From Spirochaetia bacterium (GTDB lineage: Bacteria > Spirochaetota > Leptospiria > Leptospirales > Leptonemataceae), in assembly GCA_021413825.1 (NCBI GenBank), contig JAIOPQ010000109.1, positions 1 to 57,682 of the forward strand: a stretch of 57,682 bases of DNA, written 5' to 3'. Shown here one piece after another: positions 44,527 through 54,803 of this stretch (position 1 is its first letter; every line of letters starts with the position of its first letter). A program made the position numbers and the translations under genes. Under the pieces are notes generated by a model. It ran no database searches. It saw only the letters and a program-made list of their open reading frames with translations, and was not told the DNA's origin.

Positions 44527-46347
44527 ATGGAAGTTGTAATGAAGCAGGTAAAACATACACGTCTGCGAATTCTGGCCTACGGGGCGAGCTTTGCCCTAAT
44601 GCTTGCACCGCAGCTTGCCACGCCTGAGACTCCGCCGGTTCAAACCACGCGCGACTCGTGCAATGCACCCAATCGAAACTATTTTTGCGTAAGCTATCGT
44701 GATATTGAAATTACAGACTTTCTGAAGCTCATGGCGCAGATCGCCAAAAAGAACATCCTTGTGGATGAAACGATCAAAGGCAAGATTACAATTCTTTCGC
44801 ATAGTCCAATTCCAGTTACGCGTGCTGTTGACTTTATGAAGCAGGTCCTGGAGTTACGTGGCCTTACAATTCTTGAGGAGCCCAACCTGGTTAAGGTTGT
44901 TCCCATGGAAGTGGCGAACAATGCATCGATCCCGGATCCAAATCGTCCTGGAGATCAGGATACAACGCTTACGTCGCAGATGCTTCGCGTTCCTCCAAGC
45001 GTGAACATTAATGATCTGGCGAACGTTCTAAAGAGTCTTGCCGGAAAGAATACTGTAGTAGCACCATACAAGCCGGCCAATACGATTATCCTTACGGGGT
45101 ATGCGCCCAACATCAGACGCGTGCTTGCTCTTGCAAATGAGCTAATGCCCAAGATCGATCCTGGATCTGGAATCGCAAGCGTTGATACAGACACAGTCCA
45201 TATCTATCGCGTAAAGAACATGCCCGCTGATTCGCTTGCACAAACACTGGCGCGCCTGGATAATCCTGTTCCGATTTCTGCTCCTGCAACACCTGCAGTA
45301 CCCGGACAGCCAGCGCAGCCCGTGCCAGCACCTGTCATAGACACGAGTAAGCCAGGTGGCAAGATCCGCGCAGTGTCACACAAGGAATCGAATTCTATTA
45401 TTGTAACGGCGTCTGAAGCAGAGTGGCGCGAGATTGAACAGATCATTCAGGAACTGGACACGTTCAGACGACAGATCCTCCTTGAAGTACTGATTGCAGA
45501 AGTAACATCATCTAAAACCAACGATTTTGGAATTGATTGGCGCGTTCAAAAAAATGGTTACGGTCAGTTCAACTCAGGTCTCGCCGCGGAAGGAAAGCTA
45601 CTCGATTCAACCACAGGTAAAATCACAGGAAACAACACGTTATCCGGCTTTAGCTTGGGCTTCCTCAAAACTGGCGGAGATGTACTTGGTATTTTTAATG
45701 CTAACGTAAAGAATCAGAACTTTAACGTGCTCTCTGCGCCGCAGGTATTGACCCTGGATAATCAAGAAGCTGAAATCAACGTAGGCCAGGATGTTCCCGT
45801 CCGGACCCAGGAAAGAACATCCGGCGGCGGTCAATCAGAAGCAACTGTGAACTCGTTTGAGTACAGGCCATCCGGTATCAAACTCAAGTTTACGCCGCAT
45901 GTGAATCCGGAAGGAATGATCTCGCTTGATCTTTTTAGCGAAGTTACAAACATCGAAGGCGCAAATAGTGCTGTGTCCAACCCAACGTTTAACAAAAGAA
46001 ACGTCAAAACGTTTATTACAGTCGGAAACAAACAGACGATTGTAATTGGTGGACTGGTTGGTTCAGAAAAGCAGGAAGGAATTCAAAAGATTCCATTGCT
46101 GGGCGATATCCCTTTGATTGGTTTTCTTTTTAGAAGAACGACTATATCGGACAAACGGACAAATCTGATGGTCTTCCTCACGCCGCATATCCTTGCAGAC
46201 AAGCCGGAGGCGGATCGCATCAGTAACTACAAGCGGGAAGAGCAGACGAGGGCATACAGAGAGCGACACAATGAGTTGAAGCTCTGGCCTCAGCGCGAAG
46301 TTCCGGTTGGCCGTGACGATGATCTGGACAAAGTTGAAAAAGAATGA
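44527..46347 (+). CDS. gspD: Type II secretion secretin GspD
   Basis: GspD forms the outer-membrane channel. The 606 residues have a signal sequence, an N0 domain (about 48-125, with [20 protein letters not shown]), two N1-like domains (about 140-210 and 215-315), the second interrupted by a Pro/Ala-rich insertion ([17 protein letters not shown]), and the secretin domain ([12 protein letters not shown], then [23 protein letters not shown], and [15 protein letters not shown]). Typical GspD has one more N domain (N3), which I do not see. The C-terminal 45 residues are charged and may be the S-domain or pilotin-binding end. The first ATG or the fifth codon's Met could be the start. Confidence 0.93.
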   Translation: MEVVMKQVKHTRLRILAYGASFALMLAPQLATPETPPVQTTRDSCNAPNRNYFCVSYRDIEITDFLKLMAQIAKKNILVDETIKGKITILSHSPIPVTRAVDFMKQVLELRGLTILEEPNLVKVVPMEVANNASIPDPNRPGDQDTTLTSQMLRVPPSVNINDLANVLKSLAGKNTVVAPYKPANTIILTGYAPNIRRVLALANELMPKIDPGSGIASVDTDTVHIYRVKNMPADSLAQTLARLDNPVPISAPATPAVPGQPAQPVPAPVIDTSKPGGKIRAVSHKESNSIIVTASEAEWREIEQIIQELDTFRRQILLEVLIAEVTSSKTNDFGIDWRVQKNGYGQFNSGLAAEGKLLDSTTGKITGNNTLSGFSLGFLKTGGDVLGIFNANVKNQNFNVLSAPQVLTLDNQEAEINVGQDVPVRTQERTSGGGQSEATVNSFEYRPSGIKLKFTPHVNPEGMISLDLFSEVTNIEGANSAVSNPTFNKRNVKTFITVGNKQTIVIGGLVGSEKQEGIQKIPLLGDIPLIGFLFRRTTISDKRTNLMVFLTPHILADKPEADRISNYKREEQTRAYRERHNELKLWPQREVPVGRDDDLDKVEKE

Positions 46348-48017
46348 AACGGCAGCTTGGCGAGATCCTTCTTGAAGAAGGGATCATCACAAAGGAGGAT
46401 CTTCAGGAGGTTCTGAAGATCCAGAAAAAGTCGCCACTTAAACTTGGACAAATCCTACAAAAAAAAGGTCTGGTTGATGAAGACCAGATTCTAAAGACTC
46501 TAGCGGCACAGTTTGGCTACGAGTATCAAGCTCGACTCAGCTTTAAGTTTGATGATGCATTCAAAAAAATTCCAGTAAACCTGCTACAAAAAGCGCGCAT
46601 CGTTCCTGTGTCGCGTGACGGTAAGGCTGTGGTGGTTGCAGTAACTGATCCAGCGGACCTTCATCCAATGGATGACTTGCGTAACATTCTGGCAGACTAT
46701 CGCGTTCAGTTTGTAATGGCTCCAGAAGCAGAGGTCATGAAGATTCTGCATGGCCAGTTTGATCAGGCCGCAGATGCAGCAAAACAGGTCATGGAAGGAA
46801 TGTCTGAGGATGAATTCGCAGACATAGATGGCCTGAGCGAAGACACACTCGATCTGGCAAATGAAGCGCCCATCATTCGAATGGTGAATGCGATTCTGTC
46901 CCAGGGTGTTCAGGAACGGGCTTCGGACATTCATATTGAACCATTTGAGAAAATTCTTGAAGTGCGTTACCGCGTGGATGGTATGTTGCACAAGCGTCTA
47001 TCACCGCCTAAAGTAATTCATGCTGGAATTGTTTCACGCATTAAGATCATGGCTAACCTGAACATCGCGGAGAATCGGCTGCCGCAGGATGGTAGAATCA
47101 AGATCAAGCTGGCTGGAAAGGATGTGGACATTCGCGTATCTACAATTCCAACGCGCCACGGCGAACGGGTTGTTATGCGTCTGCTCAATAAGAGCGATGT
47201 GCGCTTTACCATTAACAACATGGGCTTTCCTGCAGATATGCTCACGACACTCCTGCAACTGATCAAGGAACCCAACGGAATTATTCTTGTTACCGGGCCT
47301 ACCGGTTCAGGGAAATCTACCACGCTATATTCGTTCCTACAGGAATTAAACCAGGAGTCGCGAAATATTCTAACAGCAGAAGATCCTGTGGAATATGAAA
47401 TTGAAGGAATCTCGCAAATGCAAATGCAGGAAAAGATTGGCCTGACGTTTGCTACGGCCCTTCGCGCCATGCTTCGGCAGGATCCAGATGTTATTATGGT
47501 GGGGGAGATTCGCGATCAGGAGACTGCAAGAATTGCAATTCAAGCGGCACTCACAGGTCACCTTGTGTTTTCAACCTTGCATACAAACGACGCGCCCTCG
47601 GCTGTAACACGTCTTGTAGATATGGGGATTGAACCCTATCTAATCACAAGTACAGTCCGCGGAATTCTAGCACAGCGTCTGGGGCGCCTCATTTGCCCTA
47701 CCTGTAAAACTAAATTCAAACCAGCTGCGCGCGAGATCGCAGACTTCGAACTGACACCTTCCCAGTTGAAGGATGGGTACCTCTACCGCGGAGAGGGCTG
47801 CGAAAACTGCGTAGGCACAGGGTATCGTGGTCGAATGGGCCTGTACGAACTAATGCTCATGAATGAGGATGTTCAGCGCGTTGTATTGCGCGGTGGTGAT
47901 TCTGAGGCTGTCAAGAAAGTTGCCCTGGAGCGCGGCATGGTCTTATTGCGCGACTACGGTAGACAGAAGGTAATAGACGGCTTAACAACTATCGAAGAAG
48001 TTCTGCGCGTAAGCTAA
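46344..48017 (+). CDS. gspE: Type II secretion ATPase GspE
   Basis: GspE is the cytoplasmic ATPase powering pseudopilus assembly. The 557-residue protein has an N-terminal MshEN-type domain ([20 protein letters not shown]), Walker [11 protein letters not shown] (about 318-327), Asp-box [10 protein letters not shown], Walker [15 protein letters not shown] and a His box. The tetracysteine zinc motif typical of GspE is present (CPTCK near 451-455 and CENC near 486-489). It overlaps gspD (ATGA) and is one base from gspF. Confidence 0.95.
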   Translation: MKRQLGEILLEEGIITKEDLQEVLKIQKKSPLKLGQILQKKGLVDEDQILKTLAAQFGYEYQARLSFKFDDAFKKIPVNLLQKARIVPVSRDGKAVVVAVTDPADLHPMDDLRNILADYRVQFVMAPEAEVMKILHGQFDQAADAAKQVMEGMSEDEFADIDGLSEDTLDLANEAPIIRMVNAILSQGVQERASDIHIEPFEKILEVRYRVDGMLHKRLSPPKVIHAGIVSRIKIMANLNIAENRLPQDGRIKIKLAGKDVDIRVSTIPTRHGERVVMRLLNKSDVRFTINNMGFPADMLTTLLQLIKEPNGIILVTGPTGSGKSTTLYSFLQELNQESRNILTAEDPVEYEIEGISQMQMQEKIGLTFATALRAMLRQDPDVIMVGEIRDQETARIAIQAALTGHLVFSTLHTNDAPSAVTRLVDMGIEPYLITSTVRGILAQRLGRLICPTCKTKFKPAAREIADFELTPSQLKDGYLYRGEGCENCVGTGYRGRMGLYELMLMNEDVQRVVLRGGDSEAVKKVALERGMVLLRDYGRQKVIDGLTTIEEVLRVS

Positions 48018-48018
48018 T

Positions 48019-49245
48019 ATGCCAATCTTCAAGTATACTGCGTTCAATCGCAAGGGCAAAGAAGAGAAGGGAATCGTCGATGCGCAGAATGCAGCGCAGG
48101 CCAGACGAATCCTCAAGCAGAAATCTCTCTATGTCAAGGCCCTTGCCGAAGATACAGAAAAGAAAGATCGAGAGCTATTTCCGTTCCTGGCCAAAATCCT
48201 GTACCGCGTGCCAAGGCGGGATGTGGGATTTTTTGCAAGGCAATTGGGAACACTTCTTGATGCTGGACTTCCGCTCGATAAATCAATTGCAAATATCATT
48301 GAACAAACAGAGAATCAGTATCTAAAGAAAGCTCTAATTGAAATCCGCGGCGATGTAATTGAAGGATCCAAGCTTTCAGAATCGATGGAACGTCATCCGG
48401 CCATCTTTCCATCGCTCTACCACAATCTGGTTTCAGTGGGCGAACGAACAGGAACCTATGAACAATCATTGATTCGCCTGGCGGAGCTGGAAGAATCCAA
48501 TCAGGCAATGAAAAGCAAACTCACGGCTGCGCTTTTCTATCCTTTGATCATGTTAATATTTCTGGGCGCCATCATGGTGTTTCTTCTTGCGGTTGTAATG
48601 CCGCAGATTCAGCAGATGTTTGCACAGATGAACGCCGAACTTCCGCTGATTACCCGGGCCGTTCTCTGGGTCTCTGATATATTCAGTTCATTTAAGATAT
48701 TGATCCCGATTGTTTCTGGCGTTCTGGCTGGCTTTTTCTTCAGGCGCTGGCGATCCACGCCCGATGGAAGAATGACCTGGGAAAAGATTCTGCTTCGCAC
48801 GCCTGTAGTAGGCAACTTGATTCAAAAGGTGCTCCTTGCGCGATTCTCCAGAAATCTAGGTGTGATGTTACAGAGTCGCGTGCAGTTGTTGAATGCACTG
48901 GTCGTGGTTGGAAAGGTCGTAGATAACTCAGTATTTGAGCGCGATATCCAGACAGCGATTGAGCGCTTGAAAGAGGGAACAAAGATTACAGACGCATTTC
49001 GAGATTCTCAGATTATGAATCTGATGATTCTTGGGATGCTTTCTGCCGGTGAGGCCTCGGACAGAATTCCTGAAATGGTGCTAAAAATCGCGGACGTACT
49101 TGAGGATGATGTTGATTCTGCAGTACAAAAAATGTCCTCTTTGCTGGAACCTTTAATGATCGTCGCATTGGGATTTATGATTATTGTGATAATGGCAGCG
49201 ATTTTAATGCCAATGTATAACTTGACAACGCAGATACAGATGTAA
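48019..49245 (+). CDS. gspF: Type II secretion inner-membrane platform protein GspF
   Basis: GspF is the polytopic platform that couples GspE to the pseudopilus. The 408 residues contain two T2SSF domains, each with LARQLGTLLDAGLPL-like or SRNLGVMLQSRVQLLNAL sequences, three membrane helices (about 170-195, 220-240, 375-400) and an N-terminal region MPIFKYTAFNRKGKEEKGIV that is diagnostic. Length and order are standard. Confidence 0.95.
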   Translation: MPIFKYTAFNRKGKEEKGIVDAQNAAQARRILKQKSLYVKALAEDTEKKDRELFPFLAKILYRVPRRDVGFFARQLGTLLDAGLPLDKSIANIIEQTENQYLKKALIEIRGDVIEGSKLSESMERHPAIFPSLYHNLVSVGERTGTYEQSLIRLAELEESNQAMKSKLTAALFYPLIMLIFLGAIMVFLLAVVMPQIQQMFAQMNAELPLITRAVLWVSDIFSSFKILIPIVSGVLAGFFFRRWRSTPDGRMTWEKILLRTPVVGNLIQKVLLARFSRNLGVMLQSRVQLLNALVVVGKVVDNSVFERDIQTAIERLKEGTKITDAFRDSQIMNLMILGMLSAGEASDRIPEMVLKIADVLEDDVDSAVQKMSSLLEPLMIVALGFMIIVIMAAILMPMYNLTTQIQM

Positions 49246-49263
49246 CGCTACGGGCGGAGGCAT

Positions 49264-49758
49264 ATGTCACACATGGAAAAATCGGCACTCAAAAGAATCA
49301 GGAACAGACGCGGGATGACCCTGATTGAACTTTCAATCGTAATTGTAGTACTCGGGATTATTATTGGTCTGGTTACCTACGGACTCAGAACAGCAGGAGC
49401 TGGAGCGCAGGACGGGGCGAATAAACTCAAAGTCCAGAGCCAGGAAACCATGCTGCGTATGCAGTGGCAGAACTATGAGAATGAATTCGGCAGTCTTGCA
49501 ACGGGCGATTCGCTGATTCGTCTGACCAAGAAGGACCCGGATCATCCCAGCTGGGCCCCAATTGCTGAAAAGGACATTGTAGATCCTTGGGGAATTCCAT
49601 ACTATATTTGTCAGGATGATGAGCAACAATCTCAACTCTGCAGCAAGGGCGCGGATAAAAAAGAGGGTGGGCAGGGCAAAGATGCAGACTTCATTCTTAC
49701 GCGTTCTGATACCTGGCCTGCATGGCTTTCAGGTAAGAAACCACAACAGCAGCAGTAA
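49264..49758 (+). CDS. gspG: Major pseudopilin GspG
   Basis: A GGCGGAGG ribosome binding site precedes the ATG. The prepilin site is RRG|MTLIELSIVIVVLGIIIGLV (cleavage after Gly17, Glu5 of the mature protein), followed by a globular domain with the PWGIPYYI segment (about 108-115) and a Gln/Lys-rich end. GspG is the main subunit of the pseudopilus. The Glu5 and the WGxPY segment support GspG rather than a minor pseudopilin. The C-terminal QQQQ tail is unusual. Confidence 0.92.
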   Translation: MSHMEKSALKRIRNRRGMTLIELSIVIVVLGIIIGLVTYGLRTAGAGAQDGANKLKVQSQETMLRMQWQNYENEFGSLATGDSLIRLTKKDPDHPSWAPIAEKDIVDPWGIPYYICQDDEQQSQLCSKGADKKEGGQGKDADFILTRSDTWPAWLSGKKPQQQQ

Positions 49759-49768
49759 GCATTCCCGG

Positions 49769-50344
49769 ATGAGTGTCAGATTCCGCAAGGGTCTGACGCT
49801 CATTGAATTGTCCGTGGTTATGTTTGTAATGTCCATCATTATCGTAATCCTCGGATCACTCTACAGTCGCTTTTCACTTTTTAAGTCTACTCAGGATGAA
49901 GCCACATTGCTTCGCGATTCGCTCAGCTTTGCGCGAAGTGCTGCAATCAGGTCCAATGAAATCATCTATGTTCAATTCAATCTGGACGAGGAAACCTATC
50001 GCGCCTTTAGAAAGCAAAGCGGTGAGAAAGACGAGATCATTGAGAAAGATTTGATTAAGGTTAGAAACCTGTCCTCCGGGAACTCAATTGTGGCCATTCA
50101 AGTGGGGTCCACTATGCGCCAGAACAAAGGCAAGGTCGACCTAAGAATGTATCCCGATGGATCTTCAGAAGAACTGATGATTCTAATGGGTCCGGATCCA
50201 GAAATCAAAAATACGGTTCTATTTTCTCGTTACGGCAAAGCCCAGGTGCTCGATTGCACAAAGGGTCCGGAGGCTATGGAACGCTGCGAAGCGGGCCCAG
50301 CTTCCGAGGATCCATCCTGGCGCCACAACATGGAGGAGATGTAA
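49769..50344 (+). CDS. gspH: Minor pseudopilin GspH
   Basis: I start at ATG 49769 because it gives MSVRFRKG|LTLIELSVVMFVMS, a short prepilin leader and cleavage after Gly8. An in-frame ATG 153 bases upstream lies within gspG and gives an implausibly long leader. The 191-residue protein has an FALRSAAIRSNE-like helix (SFARSAAIRSNEIIYVQF) and a beta-rich C-terminal domain, as in GspH. It is 10 bases after gspG and its stop overlaps gspI (TAATG). Confidence 0.85.
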   Translation: MSVRFRKGLTLIELSVVMFVMSIIIVILGSLYSRFSLFKSTQDEATLLRDSLSFARSAAIRSNEIIYVQFNLDEETYRAFRKQSGEKDEIIEKDLIKVRNLSSGNSIVAIQVGSTMRQNKGKVDLRMYPDGSSEELMILMGPDPEIKNTVLFSRYGKAQVLDCTKGPEAMERCEAGPASEDPSWRHNMEEM

Positions 50345-50853
50345 TGCTCAGGCGAGGTATGACTCTAATTGAAATGGCCATTGCAATTGCCGTGGCTGCT
50401 TCCATGTTGATGATCATTACCATGACAGTGAGCACGGGTCTTCGCATGCAAACCGAATCTGATCGCCTATCGGTTGCGGTTTCACTTGCACAGACAAAGC
50501 TATCGCAACTCATGAGTAATCCAGGTCTCACAGCCGGAAAAAGTAGCGGCCAATTTGGGCAGGAAGGTGGCCTCTACGCAGGCTACGCTTACGAAATTAC
50601 AATCAAAGAAGAAAGGATTGATCTGGCAAAAGTTGCAGCAGAGGGTGAGATCAAGCCAGCTGTCGTGGGAGATCAGATTCCGGCAGGAACACAGAACCAG
50701 GCCGCAACTACTGTCAGAAATGTTACCGGCTCCGAAACGGGCGGTCTTGTGGATATAGTTCGCATTATAGTCGTTATCAAATACCCCAAAGGAAATGCGC
50801 AGGGCGAGTATCGCGTAGAAACGTTCAAGGGAGTTCCCAAGAAGACATCATGA
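50344..50853 (+). CDS. gspI: Minor pseudopilin GspI
   Basis: The 169-residue protein starts MLRRG|MTLIEMAIAIAVAASML, a short leader with Glu5. The mature region has SVAVSLAQTKLSQLMSNPGL, the AxxxLAQTKLExL pattern of GspI. It begins inside the gspH stop and overlaps gspJ by four bases. Gene order (after gspH, before gspJ) supports the name more than sequence does. Confidence 0.82.
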   Translation: MLRRGMTLIEMAIAIAVAASMLMIITMTVSTGLRMQTESDRLSVAVSLAQTKLSQLMSNPGLTAGKSSGQFGQEGGLYAGYAYEITIKEERIDLAKVAAEGEIKPAVVGDQIPAGTQNQAATTVRNVTGSETGGLVDIVRIIVVIKYPKGNAQGEYRVETFKGVPKKTS

Positions 50854-51515
50854 TACAGACTGGATGGCACAGAAGACTAGTGCAGGCGCGATCAAACCGG
50901 ACTGGATTCACTTTGATCGAACTATCGATCGTTGTGCTCTTGCTATCTGTTCTATTCACCGTGATGTTTGGTGTTTTCTTTGGAACCGCCCAGATTGCTA
51001 AGAAGTCTTCACCAAGGAGTAAGGACCTGGCGGATGCAATGCTTGCACTTGAGATATTGCGCTCTTCTATCAGTCAAACCTACTATCATCCGGACGTGGA
51101 TCGCATTGTTTTTTATGGTAAGGTAGATGACACTAGATCTGATCGCCTAACGTTTGATGCGGCCAATCCAGTCTCTGGAACCGGTGGCATCTCCATTGTT
51201 CGAGAAGTGAGCTTCTACCTCAAGGAAATGGAGGTTCAGCCAGACCCGGCGGAGAAACGCTACTATCTGATGAAACGCGAGGAAGAACCTGTGGACAAAG
51301 AAGAAGGAAAGGGTGGGTATCACTATCAAATCGCGGAGAACGTAGCGTCCCTGCGTTTTAAATACTCGCTAAATGGGCGAGATTGGCTGGATAAATGGAA
51401 TACAAAACAGTCACGCAGGATCCCAAGACTGGTTCAAATTCAGCTGGGAGTGCGCATCGGCGGAACTGTCAGGATGCTTGAAACACTTGCAAGCCCGGGG
51501 TTGTACTTAAATTGA
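50850..51515 (+). CDS. gspJ: Minor pseudopilin GspJ
   Basis: The 221-residue protein has an 18-residue basic leader ending RTG|FTLIELSIVVLLLSVLFTVM. The mature part has a SPRSKDLADAMLALEILRSSI helix and an SLRFKYSLNGRDWLDKWNT segment that resembles the GspJ pattern LxFxYxDxxGxWxxxW. It lies between gspI and gspK and overlaps both (ATGA). Confidence 0.85.
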   Translation: MIQTGWHRRLVQARSNRTGFTLIELSIVVLLLSVLFTVMFGVFFGTAQIAKKSSPRSKDLADAMLALEILRSSISQTYYHPDVDRIVFYGKVDDTRSDRLTFDAANPVSGTGGISIVREVSFYLKEMEVQPDPAEKRYYLMKREEEPVDKEEGKGGYHYQIAENVASLRFKYSLNGRDWLDKWNTKQSRRIPRLVQIQLGVRIGGTVRMLETLASPGLYLN

Positions 51516-52648
51516 AATGGTTGTTTAGGATATCCAGGATCAGGAAGCGGCGGGGCGCCGTTGCAATCCTGTTTGTGTTTGCGATAGGCATGGCTGCCAA
51601 TACAATTGCGACCAAATTCTTTTCGGACACGCAAATCCAGTATGCAGCGGTTAAGGTAGCGTCAGATGGATTCAGGGCACGTCAATTAGCCCTTGCCGGT
51701 TTTCAATCGGGGCTTGCAGCTCTTCGCGCGGCGCCCGAGGAACAATTGTATACTTCCGGAATAGCGCTCAGACCTCCGGACATTTCCGTTTCAAGCGAAT
51801 GCAAACCAGGATGTTTTATTTCTTACAGGATTATGCCGGAAGATGGAAAACTGAACCTCAATAACCTGGTGCACAGTTTTGACGACAAGCCCAACGAACA
51901 GTATCGGGCCATCTTCAAACGTTTCTGGGGGCACTTTAATATCCCGGTAGATAACGTGGATTCGCTCATTGATTGGATCGACGAAGACGACGCGGTAACT
52001 GGAGTAGGGGCTGAGAATTCTTACTACGCAGGACTGAGGCCTGCACGGAAGTGCAAGAATTTCAGAATGTTCTCTGTTGCAGAGATAGCCCTGGTAAAAG
52101 GCTTCACCACGGACATGATCTTTGCATCGCGCGCCCCAGAAAACTGGGAGAAGAATCAGAAGGGCCTAAGCTTTCAAACAGAGGATGAGAAGAATCTCAT
52201 CACCATGGACGATTGGATTCCAGCAAACAACCTCACGGCTTATGTCCCTTACGGAGATAAACTCGAGGACAAGATCAATATCAATGCAGCGCGCTACCAC
52301 ACGCTCATGAGTCTTTCAGAATCTATGACCCGAGAGACAGTCCTTGCCCTTTTTAAGTACAGACGCCAGAAAAACGGATACATCAAGGAGCTTGGGGAAA
52401 TCAGAAATTTGCCCGAATTCCAGCGCAAGACGCCCGCAGATTTGACCCTTTTTGATGAGCTGGCCGGAAATGCAGGTAAACTTGCCGGAATTATGAAGAC
52501 GGAGGGCGAAATCTATAGAATTGTAGGTATCGGGACGGTCACATCAGCCCCTCCTGGCTCCGATAATAGCAAGGGTTCCGTCGTGCGGCGCGTCAATGCT
52601 CTGTACGATAAGAACAACAACAAGGTAATTTACTACTCGGAAGACTGA
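51512..52648 (+). CDS. gspK: Minor pseudopilin GspK
   Basis: GspK caps the pseudopilus tip with GspI and GspJ. The 378 residues are the largest of the pseudopilins here, as expected. The leader ends RKRRG|AVAILFVFAIGMAAN; the mature position 5 is not Glu, which is usual for GspK. The ARQLALAGFQSGLAAL helix, the ISYRIMPEDGKLNLN segment, the DSLIDWIDEDD acidic segment and the DKININAARYHTLMSLS SAM-like helix-hairpin motif are visible. The end overlaps gspL by one base (TGATGG). Confidence 0.88.
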   Translation: MKWLFRISRIRKRRGAVAILFVFAIGMAANTIATKFFSDTQIQYAAVKVASDGFRARQLALAGFQSGLAALRAAPEEQLYTSGIALRPPDISVSSECKPGCFISYRIMPEDGKLNLNNLVHSFDDKPNEQYRAIFKRFWGHFNIPVDNVDSLIDWIDEDDAVTGVGAENSYYAGLRPARKCKNFRMFSVAEIALVKGFTTDMIFASRAPENWEKNQKGLSFQTEDEKNLITMDDWIPANNLTAYVPYGDKLEDKININAARYHTLMSLSESMTRETVLALFKYRRQKNGYIKELGEIRNLPEFQRKTPADLTLFDELAGNAGKLAGIMKTEGEIYRIVGIGTVTSAPPGSDNSKGSVVRRVNALYDKNNNKVIYYSED

Positions 52649-54297
52649 TGGCTATTCTAACCAGAAAGGACCTCGTCGTTGACTATGGAAGTACCCATAT
52701 CAAAGGCGCACTCGTAGAATCGAGCCCCCTGGGAGGCCGCAGAATCCTGCGTCTTGAAACCCTGCCCATCGTTTCGCTGCACGGTGAGGGCGATAACAAG
52801 ACCGGCGAGTATGAGTACAACGTTATTCGCTTTGTTCAGTCATTCTTTCCGGAAGAGCAGAGCTTCATTCTGAATCTTTCCATGGATCGCGTCTATGTGC
52901 GTGACATTAAGATCCCGGTAACCAACGCCAAGCAAATAGAAGAAGTAATGCCGTTTGAAGTCGAACCGCTTCTGCCTGTTACGCTGGATCATGCAGAAGT
53001 GATAGGTCGCACCTGGGAAGTGGGCGAAGAAAGTTCCAGTCTTATTAGTTTTACTGCTCAACACGCAGACCTGCAACAAACAGTTCAACCCCTCCTGCGT
53101 GGCAGCGCATCCGTGCAGATGCTCTCTGTCGATTGCGTGGGTCTGTCAGGGGCAGGAGCGCTGCTTCCTGCTGGCGTGGAGCAGACCCGCCTGGCCGGAC
53201 AGATAGACATTGGCGGCAACTATTCAATTCTTAATTTTATCAAAGAAGGTAAGCTGGTATTCACGCGGCGCATACCCATAGGTGGAGAGCAAATCTCCGA
53301 GCTTGTGGCAACAACCCTGGGTATTGAAGCGCATGCAGCTGAGCAGAAGAAGCTTGAGCTCGAACTAAACCTCGCAGAAGACCCGGACAAGACCGAACGC
53401 AGCGAAGCATTCTATCGCAGGAATAGAGTGGACAAGAAGACACTTGCAAAGCTGCACAAAAAATCACGCGAAATATTCAAAGAACTGGTTGTTGAAATCG
53501 AACGAACCGTGCTGTCCCTTCCTCTTTCAGAGGAACCTGCTGTATTCTATCTTTCAGGTGGTGGATCACTTCTTGGCGGAACTGCAGAATACATGAGTTC
53601 GCTCATGGATGTGCCGGTAGAACGTTATCCGTTCATGCTCAGCAACGAGCACAAAGAACTTGCTCGCTTCATGACTGCTATTGGCACAATGGAGCATTTC
53701 AAAGAGAAGCCTGCACGCAAGATGGATTTTCTTGCGACGCCGTTTGGCATGGCACTGAGACGCAGCGACTTTACACTCAAAGCACTATCCACTCCAATCC
53801 TTCTTAGCTCCGTTGCAATCATCGTATTATTGCTTTCTTTCCTGACTGGAATCTTGCTCGATCGTAAGCAAATCCGGGAATATCGCCGCCAGATTGAACA
53901 GATTGCCGGCGATATCTCTGGTCTGAACAAGAATGCAGACGATTTGATCGAAGAGGCTTCAAAGATTTGCAATGAGCGTTTACAGTACAGAAAGAACCAG
54001 ACTGGAAGCGTTCGCGCCCTTGAAATTCTTCGCGATCTTACCACAAGAACACCCCCGGCCGGGCAAACAGCTTTTGTACTTAAGAGTTTTAACTTTAATG
54101 GAAAAGAGGCTCAGTTTGAGGCTGAGGTAGACGGATTCGCAGACGTCCAAAAAATTCAAGAAGCGTACGCTGGAAGTCCAAACTATTCACGTATTGAAGT
54201 TCTGCGTCGCGATTTGATGCCCAACAAGAAAGTGAGACTTGCCTTGCGATTGATAGTAAAGGACAAGGGTGCTGGAACAGATGCGGGGTGTAGATAA
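52648..54297 (+). CDS. gspL: Type II secretion protein GspL (PilM-like actin fold plus membrane segment)
   Basis: The 549 residues comprise a cytoplasmic actin-like region beginning VVDYGSTHIKGALVE (PilM/GspL type, about 8-345, with PAVFYLSGGGSLLGG near 298-312), one membrane helix (about 383-405) and a periplasmic domain resembling PilN/GspL (RALEILRDLTTRTPPAGQTAFVL). GspL recruits GspE to the membrane and binds GspM. The 3' end overlaps gspM by one base (TAATG). Confidence 0.88.
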   Translation: MAILTRKDLVVDYGSTHIKGALVESSPLGGRRILRLETLPIVSLHGEGDNKTGEYEYNVIRFVQSFFPEEQSFILNLSMDRVYVRDIKIPVTNAKQIEEVMPFEVEPLLPVTLDHAEVIGRTWEVGEESSSLISFTAQHADLQQTVQPLLRGSASVQMLSVDCVGLSGAGALLPAGVEQTRLAGQIDIGGNYSILNFIKEGKLVFTRRIPIGGEQISELVATTLGIEAHAAEQKKLELELNLAEDPDKTERSEAFYRRNRVDKKTLAKLHKKSREIFKELVVEIERTVLSLPLSEEPAVFYLSGGGSLLGGTAEYMSSLMDVPVERYPFMLSNEHKELARFMTAIGTMEHFKEKPARKMDFLATPFGMALRRSDFTLKALSTPILLSSVAIIVLLLSFLTGILLDRKQIREYRRQIEQIAGDISGLNKNADDLIEEASKICNERLQYRKNQTGSVRALEILRDLTTRTPPAGQTAFVLKSFNFNGKEAQFEAEVDGFADVQKIQEAYAGSPNYSRIEVLRRDLMPNKKVRLALRLIVKDKGAGTDAGCR

Positions 54298-54803
54298 TGC
54301 TTGAAAAGATGAATCCACGGGAACGTCTTTTTGTCCTGGGCGCCGCGGGGCTGGTGGGCTTTGCAATCCTTTTGTTTCTAGCAATCAAGATTCAGGAACA
54401 ACGCGAATCAATTCGGGAGTCAGTTCATAAAGCAGCGGATGACGTCCAGAGAATTAAGCGCTTGCGCGAGGACATCAACGCGATGCCAGGCAGCGCGCCC
54501 CTTCCTGATGAAAATGAATTCCTCTCAAAGACTCAAGCGCTCCTTGATCGTTTGAAATTTACCCCGCAGAATATTCGCAGCCACAAGGATAACCCCTCCA
54601 GAGATCAAGAGCAAATCGTGGTTGAGATGACGTTTGCAGGTGTGGCACTCAAAGATGCGCTTGCTTTTCTGCATGCGGTTGAATTTGCGCGCGAAGTTCC
54701 AGCCAGAGTCGCCAATCTGGAGTTTCGCAAGCCGCTCCCGAATCGTGAAATCTATGATATGCGAATCCAGCTTGTCATAACCAGACAAAAGGCAACTCGA
54801 TGA
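54297..54803 (+). CDS. gspM: Type II secretion protein GspM
   Basis: The 168-residue protein has a short cytoplasmic start (MLEKMNPRERLFVLGAAG), one membrane helix (about 12-32), a coiled-coil stretch (IQEQRESIRESVHKAADDVQRIKRL) and a small ferredoxin-like periplasmic domain, the usual GspM or PilO layout. It lies directly after gspL, its expected binding partner, and overlaps gspN by four bases. Confidence 0.82.
   Translation: MLEKMNPRERLFVLGAAGLVGFAILLFLAIKIQEQRESIRESVHKAADDVQRIKRLREDINAMPGSAPLPDENEFLSKTQALLDRLKFTPQNIRSHKDNPSRDQEQIVVEMTFAGVALKDALAFLHAVEFAREVPARVANLEFRKPLPNREIYDMRIQLVITRQKATR

Noticed and set aside
49616..49768. Upstream start for gspH
   Set aside because: It overlaps gspG in another frame and gives a leader of over 50 residues; ATG 49769 gives a normal prepilin leader.
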